Source of the DNA: Rhyacichthys aspro
Taxonomy: Eukaryota; Chordata; Actinopteri; Gobiiformes; Rhyacichthyidae
Length of the DNA: 64,000 nt
Assembly (NCBI GenBank): GCA_036850595.1
Contig: CM072161.1
Location: 14,465,812-14,529,811, forward strand
Reading direction: 5' to 3'
The notes under the pieces were generated by a model. It ran no database searches. It was not told the DNA's origin and saw only the letters and a list, made by a program, of their open reading frames with translations. Below, in pieces: positions 13,217-26,700 of the stretch (the stretch's first letter is position 1; every line of letters starts with the position of its first letter). The translations under genes were made by a program, and so were the position numbers.

Positions 13217-13284
13217 GGAGGCGGGAGTGCAGCACAAACAGCCAATCAGAGGCCAGGCCCGTCACATTGGCGGCTTTTGATTGG
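13217..13284 (-). promoter_or_regulatory. sod1 proximal promoter with CCAAT and GC boxes
   Basis: Just upstream of the sod1 start there is a GC-box-like ggaggcggga (13217-13226) and several CCAAT elements: ccaat at 13242-13246, and attgg (CCAAT on the gene strand) at 13266-13270 and 13280-13284. Clustered CCAAT plus GC boxes are typical of a housekeeping promoter. No clear TATA box is visible. Confidence 0.5.
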
Positions 13285-13599
13285 TTATCCAACTGTGACG
13301 CAGGACGCCGTTTCGGCTAGTGAACTCTTCAACTCTAACATGACCAATCTATTCATTTAACCACGGATTTAAGAATCTACGCCGCAATTTGTAGTGTGTC
13401 CATTTTTTAAGTTGGACATTAATAACCATTAACCATGCACATTAAAAAGCAAAGAATGAAGTCTATTTTCAACTGCTTGCGGTGCACAATAACAGTGTAC
13501 ACATTTGTGCACATACATACATGTACCCTACAGAAGTAGTTTTATGTTGAACCAATTTATTAATGGCTACTTGTCTGTGTAACATAACAAAAACAACAA

Positions 13600-15291
13600 A
13601 ACTGAGTTGGTAGAAAAATAGTTTATTAAAAACAGTTTCCTATGGCCAAAACATTGAAGACTTAATGTCCACATCTTGTATTTTTAACAAATTATAGAAA
13701 CATCTGTCAACTTTCTGACCATTGGGAGTTAAAAACATTAAAGCGGGGGCCTCTATTTTGCTTTCAAGTCAGTTTGTTTAGACTGAAACTGGGTTACTAC
13801 AATCATTACACCTTAAATTATCAGTGACACAAGCTTATGTACAGCAGTGCTTCCCAAGCAACACTTGTTTCATCACTATTTAGCAGTGCCCTCTCATTTC
13901 TGTTAAGCTATTCAAGCACAAAAGTTGGGATGGTAGAGTCTCACCACCAAACATTAACAACATAACCAGAACATCTTCAGAGAAACAGACTTTACAGTGT
14001 TTTTCATAGTTGGATATTTAATTTTAACTACAGAGTGAAATTGTGTATGTTCAAGTTGCTTGTGAGTAACATCTGTGTCTGATTGACATACAACATAATA
14101 TCAGGACACATTTCCAACAAAGAAAGCTGCTTTCTTTTGAGTATAGAAACCACATTATAGGATCACATTTAGTTAGAGCTGGCCAGGTCCATCTGCTAAT
14201 TTTCATCTACACAGATAAAAATGGATGAAATCAATTGGTTTTAACATTTTTCTAAAATATATAAATTCAAGCATTTTAGTTGTTCTTTCTTAATCTGTGT
14301 AAGTTGTTTACAGAACTCTTTTGTTGGACACCTAAGGAACTACCTGTAACTTAAAACAAAAATGAACAAGGGTTAACCAAGAAATGAATTACATTTTTTT
14401 ACATTATTTTACTGTAAAAGATATGACAAGCATTTGAAGTTTATTACATGTTGAATGCATTTTTTTTTATTCAGAGTTTCCCATTAATACTGATTGTTTT
14501 GATCTTTTTAGAATATTAAATTTGTCAACCAACCAATAATACATTCATGTAAGGGCTTCGCCAGCTGACATCTATGTAAGTACTTACCATTTAATTTTAT
14601 TGTGTCTTGTAAATTAATGTACAATTTCTGTTTTAACATGTAGCTAGGTTTTACAAAATGACAAAAAAATGACAAATTATCCCAAAAACATTGCAATGTT
14701 GCAGATTTTCAGGTCTACTTTGTGTTTTATGTGTTTAAAGCTAATTCAAGTATCCCTCTAAATGTCTTGAAATCAGTCTTTGTGGTGTTTTTTTTAACAA
14801 TGCTTTGATAGTAAGGGGCCAATATCAACCATAAAATGAAAGAAAACAACAACAAAAGATGATCTTACTGTTAGCATCCATGTTGCTGTTTGACAAGCTA
14901 CTTTACCAATACTTAAAATAGTTGATAGTTAAATGATAGCAACGGCCAACACAGTGGAGTGTCTGATTAACCACAACAAAGTCAGCACATTTGGGAAAAT
15001 ATATTTTTTAAATGTGTTATTTTTTTTCTTTGAGTAAACCAAGGTAAAAAAAATTTAAAACAATCCCAATTTAAAATAACCTTAACTTGAAATAGCAATC
15101 ACACTGGCACTCCATTTATTCTTATATGTACATAAAATAACACTAAATCTGACACCTAATTATCCAAAATGATGTTCACGTTTTTTAAAAGCAGACACAA
15201 AAACAAATTTGAATTTTAGACCAAAAACTAAAAATTCACGTTTTTCTTTTATAATTTGAATATCCCTGTCTGATGGAATTGTGAGTTTAAT
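13600..15291 (-). other. scaf4: scaf4 3' untranslated region
   Basis: AT-rich sequence without coding potential follows the scaf4 stop codon. A minus-strand AATAAA lies at 13622-13627 and another at 13556-13561, giving a probable 3' UTR of about 1.7 kb. Earlier hexamers could give shorter forms. Only 0.4-0.5 kb then separates it from the sod1 start codon. Confidence 0.5.
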
Positions 15292-18200
15292 CTACGAAGC
15301 CTTTTCCTGTTTTTCCTCAGAGGGTTTACATTGAGCTGATGGTTCAGGTCCAGCTGAAGCATTGGAATCTTCTTTAGGAGCCAAAGGTTCTGACTCTTCA
15401 TCCCTTTGAGAAGGGTCCATATTAGAGTCTCTACTGGGGTCCATACAGGGAGTCGAACGAGGTCGCCCTACGCTTTCTGAGGTCCGCGTTCGGTCCATGT
15501 TTTCTAGCTCAGCCAGACGATCATCACTGTCCCATCGTGTTGTCCTCTCTCTGCGTTCAGAGCGTCTTGGCCTATCGCCATCTTTACTCTCACCTGCTCT
15601 CCCGCGGTCTCTGTCTCTGCTGCCTCCTTCACCCCTTCCTCTGTCTCTGCGCTCTCTCTCCCCATCCTCACCCCTCCCGCGTTCTCTGTCGTGATCCAGG
15701 CTGCTTCGCCTCTCTCTCCAGTCTCGTCTATCTCTGTCACGATCTCTTTCTCGTCCTCTGTCCCGCTCCCATCCTCCTCCGCGGTGATCTCCATCTTCCT
15801 GCCATCCCAAAAGTCTGTCCCGCCCTTCCATTCTATCACCTCCTCCTCTGCCTCCATCACCAAATGGGCGTCTTCCTCCACCAAAACCTCGGTCTCGCTC
15901 TCTATCCCTGTCTCGATCCCAGTCTCTTTCTGGCTCTCGATCCCTGAATCCAGGTCGTTCTCCCCTGAAATGTCTTCCATCCATTTCTTCGGGACCCTCC
16001 ATTACCCGGGGGGGTCTGATGAATGGGGTATGTGGCCCCTGAGGAGGCGGTCCTTGAGGAGGCAGCCCCTGAGAAGGCGGCCCTTGAGAAGGCGGCCCTT
16101 GAGAAGGCAGCCCTTGAGAAGGCAGCCCTTGAGGTGGGAGTCCATGGGTTTGTGGAGGAAAAGGACCCCTCATGTTGTGTGGAGGGGGCATCCCAAAGCC
16201 TACTTTTGCTGGAGGATTGTCATGATGCATCATTTGAGGGAGTGGGCCTCTGTGAATCATCTGGGGTGGCATCGGTGGAGTATTGGGATGAGGGGGCCGA
16301 GGGCCTTGTGGAGGAGGGAAACGCTGCAAGTTTGGTGGAAGAACAGGAGGACGTTGGAGTGGTATTAGGCCAGGTCGTGCCCCAAGCAGGCCACCAGAGG
16401 ACAGCATGTTTCCAGGCGGTCCAACAGGCGGTCCACCTGGAGGTCCACCTGGAGGTCCACCAGGAAGACCAAGCGGAGCTCCTGCAGAAGGACCCCCAGG
16501 AGGACCACTGGGAGGTACACCCAGAGGCCCGCCAGGGGGACCCCCAGGAGGACCACTTGGAGGACCAATTAATGGATTACCTGATGGGGCAATGACAACA
16601 TAGTGTTTAACACACATCCTTCTAAAAACACCTTTAAGCTACTTTTATTTAGCTTACAGTCTATTCTGGACACACAAGTAGCCTCTTCAGTCTATTCAGA
16701 AGATAGTTTCAATTTAGTTTCTATATAAACATTGATCCCTATTACTGTTGCCAGACAAACACCAAAAACAGACTCACCAATAGGTCCCATTTGATTGTTA
16801 AAAAGGGCTGGTCCATCAGGGATATCATCATTTTTTCTGTTACCCAGACCTGTAGGGTCCAAATAAGGATCCTCTGGTTTTGAAGGATGCCGGGGACCCA
16901 AAGGCATGGCTCCTGGGGGAATGAAGCCTGCAGGGGGGAGAATTACTTTTAATTGATGCTGATAAAGAAGTGTATGATTGCAGCTAAAGAGAAGCGATAC
17001 CTGGAGGCATCTGCAAGGGGTTGAAGCCAGGTCTCATGAAAGGAGGGGGGACGCCTGGAGGAAACGAAGGCAGAGGCATGCCCATGGGACCGGGAAAGAC
17101 AGGGGGCTGAACAGCACCAAGGCCAACCACTGGAGGCTGCGCTGGGGGAATCTAGAAAGATTAAGAGGCAATAAATACAAATAAATAATGTGCAAGTGTG
17201 TGGGCACCCCCCCTAGATCATAAACAGACCCATTTATTGACTGAGCAGCTTAGTACATTTTAAAATAAATATTATTAGTATTATACCAGCACATTTGAAA
17301 GACTTTTACATCTGGACTAGCCGCAGAAAACATTAAATGTTACCTGAGCAGGAGGAACAGCAGGAGTGATAACAGGAACAACTTGTATTTCCTCGGCCTG
17401 GGGCTCAGTGCGACCATTGTGGGTGACTTCTTCAGAGTTTTCAAGTGTTTTCCTCACTGTACTCCATTCTACAAATGGTAATAAATACACCAAATAGCAA
17501 CTTTTAGCTACTAATAGTGCTTAATTAAATATGTCTTTTAGTCATTTCTTCTTGGTTTAGTCTAAACTGACTGTGAATGTTTTACCTGGTGCTAAAGAGT
17601 CAATATCCAAGACTCCTCCCTCTTTAAGTTCTTCCAGCTGTTCCTCTCTAACCTTAGACCAAGGTACGTATGTGACACCAAGCTCCACATCCCAGTACTG
17701 TTTATATTCAGCCTTTATGCCCTTGTTCAAAGCCCAAGCAATCTGGCAACAGAGAAAAAACTTAACTTTTTGAGTACATTTGCTTTGAAAACAAACCATC
17801 AAAGTAGTTAAGGACAAAGTAGAAATGTCTATTACTTTCTCACCTTAATAGTTTTCTGATTTACTTTATAGGTCCCTCTGCTGAGCTTTTGCAGGGCCCT
17901 AAAAGCATCCTGCCTGTGCACCATGACAATATATGCACAGCCACGTGGCGGAATCATCTAAAGACACACAAACATAAGAAAAAAGACTTATGTGGTTTTG
18001 ACAGTTTAAAGACTGTGTACTTTTAATTAAATATAATATATTTAACTTACATTGATGGATTCAATTTGTCCAAACTCCTCTAATAAACAAGCTACATCTT
18101 GTTGCTGCGTTCTCTTATCTAACTGGCCAACCCAAAGAGTTGTACTACAAACTGAAGGAAAAGGTTCATTTAAAAGAGGTCAAGCTCAGGAAGAATAAAA

Positions 18201-21200
18201 CATACCAATATATGTAAAGACACAAAATACTAGCAATATTTAACCAAAACATGATACTGGGGCACAGTAAATATGCTGTGAATAAACAATGACTCACTGC
18301 TCAGTGTCTCGTTCTTTAGCGGGGGAAGGCCTCTTTGCCTTCGGTCTCTCTCCTTCTCTCTGTCCCTGCGCTCCTGTGAGCGTGAGCGTGGAGAATGATG
18401 ACGCCGTTCTCTGGAGCGTGATCGTGATCGCCTGTGTCTGGATCGCCGTGAACGAGAATTGGACCGTGACCTTCTCCTCTTTGGTGACCTAAGGATAAAC
18501 AAATTTTGAGGTCCTATCTAAAATAGTCACTGAGCTTACAGTTTATCCAAAAGAATGATGATTTACCTGGAGCCTGAGTGTGATCTCCGAACATGTCTTC
18601 CATCCCTCATTGATGAATGGTCAATATCCATTGAGTGATCCTAACGTGTTAATTATTAAATCAAACATTATTATGTTCTGAATAAACAATTAAAAAATGC
18701 ATACATTTATTATACCCTTCTCATTTTTTAATTGTTTTGACTTGTGTTTAGCACAAAAACGCACCAGTTGTTGCAAGGCTGCATTGTGGGGAGGATATAC
18801 CCCCTGGAAGCCTGTAGGCCCAGTAGGACCTGGGAGGGGTTGTCCTAGCTGAGGATGCCCCATAGGAGGAATTAGGCTTCCTACAGGAAAGATTTGTCCA
18901 GGCAGTAAACCGTAAGCCTGAGGCTGACCATTCGGTGGAAGAGGGACCTAAAAGAAATTAAGGTAAAGACCTCAGAAACACCTAAATCTATAGAGAGAGA
19001 GATAAAACATACATATTACACGCTTGGGAAAACATTCTGTTACCTGTTGTGAGAGATCATGCGACATATTCATCATTTGTGGTTTAAAGTGCTCCATGTG
19101 CTGTGGGAAGGCTGGAGGCTGCTGCATACTGCAATGATTAAAAAATACCATCAGCTCATGGTACAGATTTTAAAATTTGACCAGAACATCAAAATGTAGC
19201 AATAGGTACAACTTACAAGGTATGCTGTGAAGAAGTATCATCCTTTTTTGTTTCATCAGCAACTTCAGGTTCATCGTCATAGTCAAAGCGGTCCAGTAAT
19301 GTCTACGTATGACACAAGTAAAATATCTATTCAAGCTTTTATTAAGTTACATTTTGTTAAAAACATACACTGCTTTGCCCACCATTCTTAATATAATTCA
19401 TTTATTGCAATATCACAAAAATGTTAAAAAAATAAAATATTTTCCATAATATTTAACATAATTTTACTATGCCAATTTATGTATGCAAAGGGAACAACTT
19501 AGCTGAACCTTGTCAAATGCTGTTTTGTGTTGGACAGGCTGAGAGGGCAGAGGAGGCTGTTGAGGGCCTGGACCAAGGCCAGAGGTGATATTGTGGCCTT
19601 GCGTTTGAATTGTCTGTTGCAAAGGCTGGGTATTGCTCTCTGTCTTTACTGGCTGTTGTTGAAAGTTCTGGAGCATCTGCTGAAGCTGCAATAACCAAAG
19701 AGAATGAAAGAATATGAAACCAACAGCTGAGAAGCAATAAAACAGTTCTATGTCTTATGTAAACACTTACCTGCTGACCCTGTGAGGTCTGAAAGAGCTG
19801 TGCCACTGCAGCAAGGGCATCAGAGTTTTGCAGCTGAGCAGCTGATGTCAGGGTGGAGTTTTCTGTTGCAGCGGGAAGTGGCTCTTTGGCAGCTGGTGGG
19901 GAACAACCTGAAGGACAGATGCAGTAGATAAGTAAATTTTAACCCTAAATATCTGGCAGCTGAATGCAAGTTCATAATGTTCTGTGTATCTGGTGAAGCA
20001 GTTCAAAATGCTAAACAATATACCACATACCTGGTTCATCTGCCCCAGTATAGGGCATAGCAGCACCACCATTTCCAGCTGCCATGTCCAAAAGAGGCTG
20101 GATGACTTCAATTTTGAACACACCGTTCTTCTGCCAGAGGTTCAACACACGCACTATTTTACTCTAAAAAGACAAATAACAGTTCAGGGAATTTCAGAGA
20201 ACAATGCTCAGTCCAGGTAAAAGCATTATACTTTAAGTGATTGGGAGCTGCAATTTTTCATCCATATTTTGTGTAAATTTGACCACAGCAGTCCACAATA
20301 GTTAAGGAATTTTAAACAGTAGCATGCTTACCCTGTCTTCTAGAGGGCAAAGGCACAGGTTTTCAAAAGTTCCTGTGATATTTTTGGTAAACCTAGGACC
20401 AAACACATCCTTGTCTGGTCCAAACTGGTGTCTTGACTGTCGAACAATGGAGTCCACCACATACAGACCTGCCACTTTATACTCAGGCTTACACTAGAGA
20501 GATCAACAACAATAGATAAATAAGCTGCTTTATCTTTTAGCAATGGAAATAGGAACAGCATGCTCATTCTTACCTTTTTGATAAACTTTTCCACAATTTG
20601 GACAACATGCTTGTACAGCTGAATTAAAGAGAAGAACAATTTATAAGTACGGACATAGGTATATTAAATAAGATTGAAACAATGACAATCAAGTCTTACT
20701 TTCATAGCTTTGATGGCTGATTTGGTGATAGATATCATCTTTGCCCGAGAAATAGGGGGCTTGGAGTCCATCAACGAGAATAACTGCACAACGTAAAAAA
20801 CAAACGTGTAAGGAACAGTAAAAAAAAACAAATTAAAAGCTTTAAATACAAACAGTCAAAATCAAATTGTGTGGCTTAAACACACACAAGTCTTTGCATT
20901 AAATGTAAGCGGTAATGAAATAATGCTTATATATGCTACAGATATTTTACATGTATTTCTACAATCTATGATAACTACACAAAAAAATGTTATGTGCATC
21001 GTTTAAACGTTAGTTTTCAATAAACACATACAAAAGCATGATATTACAAGGTAGTTACCTACACCAGTGCCATTTGCGAATTAGTTGAATTTAAAATATA
21101 AGTAGAGTATAAACGAAAACAAGCCATAGAAATATTAAAAACAATAATGAGAGTGACTGGAATATAAATCACAAATTTTGCCAGTGATTGAAGATAAATG

Positions 21201-21657
21201 AATAACAGACGCGCTGCAGTGTCTGTATCTGACTATCCATTTATTTAACACTATAGCTAAATATTTAAAAACAACCACATAACACTGATTTTTGCAGGGT
21301 TTCAGAGTGATCTGCCAGAAGTCTAGTGTTCAGCACCAGTGGCCAGTATGTGCACACTTCACAACATTGGTCTGCTCGAACTTGTGCTGGGGTTGAATGG
21401 CAGATGTTAACTTTAGCTAAAATGCTATTTCACAGAAAAACAGTAGTAGGTTGAAATTATGCCAAAAACGCTAATTTTGCAAGCTTTGGGTCGTATATAA
21501 TGGTCATCCAGCTTGCTTGGCCACTGTTGTGTCCTGCTCGGCCTGTGCTAGCCCCAGTGAAACAGCTCCACAGCCTGCAGCAGACTCGGTTTGTTGTGGC
21601 TCTTCCTGGGTCAAGAGGGACACCTACCTCGTGGTTAAAGGCGTTGACTGCATCCAT
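15292..21657 (-). CDS. scaf4: SR-related CTD-associated factor 4
   Basis: Nineteen exons: 21628-21657, 20700-20783, 20574-20618, 20332-20493, 20031-20163, 19771-19907, 19509-19685, 19217-19302, 19044-19128, 18765-18947, 18567-18640, 18298-18488, 18051-18151, 17844-17957, 17586-17742, 17344-17468, 17001-17151, 16778-16927 and 15292-16580. They join in phase to 1157 aa; human SCAF4 is about the same size. Residues 1-140 are the CTD-interacting domain (MDAVNAFNHE start, then LYKHVVQIVEKFIKK), which binds phosphorylated RNA polymerase II tails. An RS-rich stretch follows at about 395-445, then an RRM near 466-542 (TTLWVGQLDK). The last exon encodes a Gly/Pro-rich repeat and an RD/RE-rich tail. 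Family role: nuclear anti-terminator preventing early polyadenylation. I chose scaf4 over scaf8 from synteny and sequence. The exon 7 donor (GTTCAG) is weak. Confidence 0.95.
16035..16140 (-). repeat. scaf4: 15-bp coding minisatellite in scaf4 last exon
   Basis: About seven tandem 15-bp units, (cttgagaaggcagcc)-like on the plus strand, encode a Q-G-[PL]-P-[SP] pentapeptide array. Being a multiple of three, gain or loss of units keeps frame, so length variation between individuals is plausible. Confidence 0.8.
16410..16565 (-). repeat. scaf4: Gly-Pro-Pro coding repeat in scaf4
   Basis: A run of G-P-P-G-G-P-P type codons forms a collagen-like low-complexity segment at the start of the last exon. 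It is the reason long open frames also appear on the opposite strand here. Confidence 0.8.
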
Positions 21658-21784
21658 GATTGCCCAAACCCCAGAGCCTTCCCCCCAAAACCCAAAACCC
21701 AGTTTAAAGCGTTGTTTATTGACGAAAGGGTCGGTACAACATGTCCGCCCCCGTGTAGCTAACGACAGCTAGCCTAGCATCGGT

Positions 21785-23700
21785 ACGGGTCGGCGGCACA
21801 GCAAAGCATGATGGGATTGAAAGTTGTTGTTCTAGTTTTTGTCCAGTAGGTGGAGTACTAACGCAGTGAATATCAGGTTAGAAAGATAATGTTGAGATAA
21901 TGACCATTTATTCCTTTGTTACTAAACTAAGTACCTGTCTACAAATTGACTTTATTATTTTTTGGGTCTGTAGTAATATACTCAGTATTTGATGCTTCCA
22001 GTATGTAATAAAAAAAGTATTTATCAATTAGAAAAATAATGTTCTTCCTATTGTGTTGCAAACAAAATGATATTTTTTCTTTATCTAGCCCATAGCCTAT
22101 TAATAAAGTTATATTGTTTCATAAATTAACTAACCTTTTTCAAATAATAAATGAATATAGCCGGGATTTTAAAAACAAAACAAAACAATATCAGTCTTAA
22201 AGTAGGCTACAACAGACTATAAGGTATTATTGACTGTTTGATTTTACATGAAAACACACAAAAAGCGACTAAACCAGCTTATTTATTTGTGTCAGTTGTG
22301 TGTTTATTGTGAACATAGCCTATGAGTGTTAGAAAACTGACAATTATAAGAAGCAAAGCACTGAAATATTCAATAATAGGCATTCATGTTTGTTTTCCAC
22401 ACCTTGGACAATGTAGACTATTTCAAGTGACTCCACTAGATGGTAGTATAGAGGTGCATTTCACTCCTCGTGGAAATCTGTTTAAGTGTCTGGGCTGCAG
22501 GGTCCATCAGGCAAGGCATATTCCCCTGACTCTCCAGGAAAATGCTGAACAAAATCTACACCCAATACAGCAGTGTGGAACAATACCACTAACTAAATAC
22601 CACAAAAGAACACCCTGTAAACCTAAACCTGTGTGACTGAGCCCACTCATGATATCACTAATCATGATTGGTGCTTACAGGTGCCCCTATTAATAATTTA
22701 CTTAGAGATGTGATCATGCGTTGTGCTTTTAAAGAACGCATAAAGCCTAAGAATAAAGATCTTATTTTTCAAGTCAAATAAATTTGAAAAATGAAAAACA
22801 ATTCAGATTGTGTCTCCTCTTTGCAGGTCTTCTCTTTAGATTAATGAGTCCGGTATTAATTGGGCCAATGAACACCTCAGTGAGCAAGGGGTGAAAATGC
22901 TCCTTTGTCTGCTGCTGGTGAATTTGAGAACTTGAAAATGTTGGCAGAACTCCAAGTCCAGCAGCGGGAATAGACGATATAAATGACGTGGGATATGGTT
23001 GAATGAAGCTGACAACATGGAGCTGAGGTGAATTTTAATGTAGAAAGGTAATTAACTTCAGTGTGAAGCCATTTGTGCTCAGTCTGCATTGACTCACACT
23101 CTGAATTTGACCAAAAACTAGATCTGGCGAATTTTAAATACCATACAGATGAATTTGTACAGACGATCTTTCTGTTCTGGCAGATAAAATACGTACATTC
23201 TTTGTTCAACGCATGTACATTGTGTGCAATATGAGCAAAACACCGGGTGGAGTTGTCACCGCCCCTTAGCGCTGATTGGTTTGAATATACCCCTTTCTGC
23301 CGTCCGTGTTTGAGTCGTGCTGTGTTTTTTTCACCCTTTTCCTAAGAAACGCCCCCCTCAGATGGCCGGGAAAGTCACTTCAAACTGACAAACACGCTGC
23401 CGGAGCTCAGATTATTCAGGAGCTGTCCGCGTAAAGAGAGGTGACGCAGTGTGGAGCCTGCTTAGTTTAAGACACAGATATTACTGTGCACTGCGTCAGA
23501 CAACAACTTTCTGTGATTGACCGTGACATATTTTGAGTCAATTAAACTTAAGCTGATAATTAAGTCTTGGAAACTGCTGCGTTGGATCCTTTGGGTGAAC
23601 AGGTGGCGCGCTCTTGCCCCCTTAATTTGTTAATAAGGACGAGACGCGCAGACAGCGGACTTAAGGCACTTTATCGGACACTAAGCATTTAAGGCTGTAG
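21785..23700. other. Intergenic region between scaf4 and hunk (divergent starts)
   Basis: The two genes are transcribed away from each other, so this roughly 2-kb stretch must hold both promoters and 5' UTRs. Several short open frames exist but none resembles a known protein. The GC-richer part from about 23260 onward is the likely hunk promoter and 5' UTR. Confidence 0.5.
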
Positions 23701-23759
23701 GTGAGAGAAGAGCGGCGTCCTTTCCCTTGTTAAAAAGGGTCGTTTAACAGGGACTAGAG

Positions 23760-26700
23760 ATGCCTGTGGCTGACAGCGACATGGTGGTGGACAGCAGCCA
23801 CGAGGGCAAAAGCGCAACCAGTGCCGGGAGCGAGGACGTCCTCCCGGTGTCTCTATGCAGTCCTGCAGCGGACATCCTCAAGAACTTTTACCACACCAAA
23901 CGCGTCGGGAACTATCTTATTGGGAGAAAGCTGGGAGAAGGCTCCTTCGCCAAAGTTAGAGAGGGTCTTCATGCCTTGACTGGGGAAAAGGTAAGAGACT
24001 TGTCTTCATTCAAAAGAACAGAAATAATAAACATGATTTAAAGATTTAAAGATAATTACAGTCTAAACCGTATGTAGTTTGCTTATCGCAATACACAACA
24101 GTTAATTTACTCCTGGTCTTAATATGAGTTCAAACTGAACTTTTAACCTTTTTATCTCACTATTTAGATTTTTATAGCTAGGTTTAAACATTTTAAAGTC
24201 ATGTTGGCAAACAGAGAGGTGTCACATATGGTTTTAAACTGCATTTCATTGGGCAGTATCTGGTATGGGTCACACCTGTTTGGGGCTGCGTTCTTCTGCT
24301 GCAAGGAAAATTATCTATTGTCAAAGCAGTGTATAAATTATAATTTCACCCTCTTATGATAACTTGATTCTTAGGAAATCCTTACGGCACATGTTACCAT
24401 TTAATCTTAACAGAAAGTGACCATCCCTGTTTCTAGAGACATTTGTTACTGTGGAAATGTGGCAACAACAGCTGCTGAACTCACCCATTCACAGCAGGGC
24501 TTGTTTTCTCTTCAAGCCTCAGTGACAATATTTACTTATTATGCCTAAGAAAAGGGATAGAGAATTCTGCATGTGTGCGTGTTTTTTTTCCTTATGCCCC
24601 CTGTCTGCTTGTGTGTTCTTGGGTTTTTGAGCACGCTTTGTTTGCTGCTGGTGGTGAGCTCACCGTTGTTGTATGAGCTCACCACTCACAGTGACAGAGA
24701 CGGAGCAGTGCTCAGCCTATGGGAAAGCGCTGCTGCTACTTGAATATGAAATGTTGTCTTTGATAAATGGGCTTCAGTCTCATTATGATTCTACCAGCAC
24801 AGGGCTTTGATGTGGACGACCATTGGCCACTGGTTCCCTTTGTCTCTTCCATTCCTTACAGAGCTGGAGTGAATTATTTGAATATTACAAAAAAACACCT
24901 CCTCATTTTTCCACAATCACATTCCTAAACCAAATGATTACATGATATTAAATTTCACATTGACTTAATTACGCAAATCTGCTAATCTTGTCTCCCATCC
25001 AAGGGAAATATAAAGCTCCCATCCCTCTCTTACTCTATTTGTTGAGGATGATGCAAACGCTGGCAATCACTTATCCACGCATTGTTGCCACTCGCTCTCT
25101 TTCATTGAGATGCAGGGTCCAACAGGCGGTGCAAGAGAGAGCAGCGGGCTGGGGGGCATTGAGTTTATTTAAGCAAAAGGGGGTATTCAGGGGGTAATAT
25201 ATTCAGGAGAGAGCCTTTTTTAGCATCACTAGAAAGTCTAAAGGGATGCGGGAGAGTGTTATAGCAGGGGGCATGAAAGTGAGGAGAGGTAAGAGATGTT
25301 TGGGTCGGGGGCTAGTCAGGTCATGTGTGTTTTTCATGTCTGTAACCCACTTTCCCCTCTGTCCTAGCCACCTCCCCCTTTTTTTCTGTCTGAGGGGTCC
25401 CTGATAAACAACTGAATCCCCCCAGAAGCCCCCTGGCTTGGGGCACCCCTCCTCCCCATATAGGCAAGCTTACAGTAAATACAGTGCCCCACCCCCCTTC
25501 CATACAACCCGAACCCCCTTTCTCATTCACTCTGCTTGGTATAAACACAGGCCACCTATTATTTCATTGTGATGGGTCAGTGCACACATACACACAACAG
25601 TCTTAATTACCAGCTGTAAAAAGGTTTTCCGTCGTGGAGCAATTATCAGAGATGAAAAGAGGCAAATAAAATAAAAAGACAAGCTGAAGGACAGAAGAAA
25701 GAGAGGACGCACACATCTACAGCAAGTGGCCTGCACCATTTCATTAATGGATATGGTGATTAGTGCCATTGGTCATGCCTTTCCATGTCTTGTGGTCTCT
25801 CCTTGGGATGATTTGTTGTGTATGGTAGGCACGCTCTTGAACCCAGTCTAGACGGGACACAAGGAGACAGGAATGAAATAAGGTAGATGGAGATGTTATT
25901 GAATGTAATTAGCCACAGACGGACGATAAGGGTTTGTCATTGAGGGGAAGGGCAGTTGGGCTGTTATGAGGAGATTTTGTAGGCCTCTTCAATAACACAG
26001 AGAGAAGATGGGGTGAGTAATAAAACAAGTCAGGGCCTTAGTGCTAGCTCTACATTTGCCACTCTTCTGTGTGTGTTTAGCTATAGCTTTGAAACAAATG
26101 GGTGAATATTAACTCTCCATATGGCCCCGGTCTCGTTGCAACAGATAGGCTAGGGTAGCATTTGCCTTTCCCCCCACTTTATAATGGTTCAGTAACCCCT
26201 AAGTCACACATGGTGTATGTACACACACCTCCCCCTAACGCAGCCACAGACACATATAGCACTAGGGCTGCCCCACATTGGGAGCAGCTGCAAAGGGAGA
26301 GGTCGGTGTCGAGTTATGTATACTGCTAGACAAGCAACACCTGTTACACCACAACACTGAAATGCACATTTGGAAATGTATCAACTGTAACAGATATAAA
26401 TCAAACTTCACATGTCAGGCCATTGCTTTTATTAATTTAAATAAGCAACCAGTCTTCTTTTATTGCTTTCAGGTGGCAGTTAAAGTGATTGACAAGAGGA
26501 AGGCCAAGAAAGACTCATATGTGACTAAGAATCTCCGCAGAGAAGGCCATATCCAGCAGATGATCCGCCATCCCAATATCACCCAACTGTTGGACATCCT
26601 GGAGACAGAGAACAGCTACTACTTGGTAATGGAGCTATGTCCCGGCGGAAACCTCATGAACCGCATCTACGACAAGAAACGTCTGGAAGAGAGGGAGACT

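Noticed and set aside
15537..16595. Long plus-strand open frames (136, 225 and 190 codons)
   Set aside because: They are antisense shadows of the low-complexity last exon of scaf4, whose frame, splice acceptor and family match are clear.
24988..25197. 69-codon frame in hunk intron 1
   Set aside because: No flanking splice sites in phase and no family resemblance.
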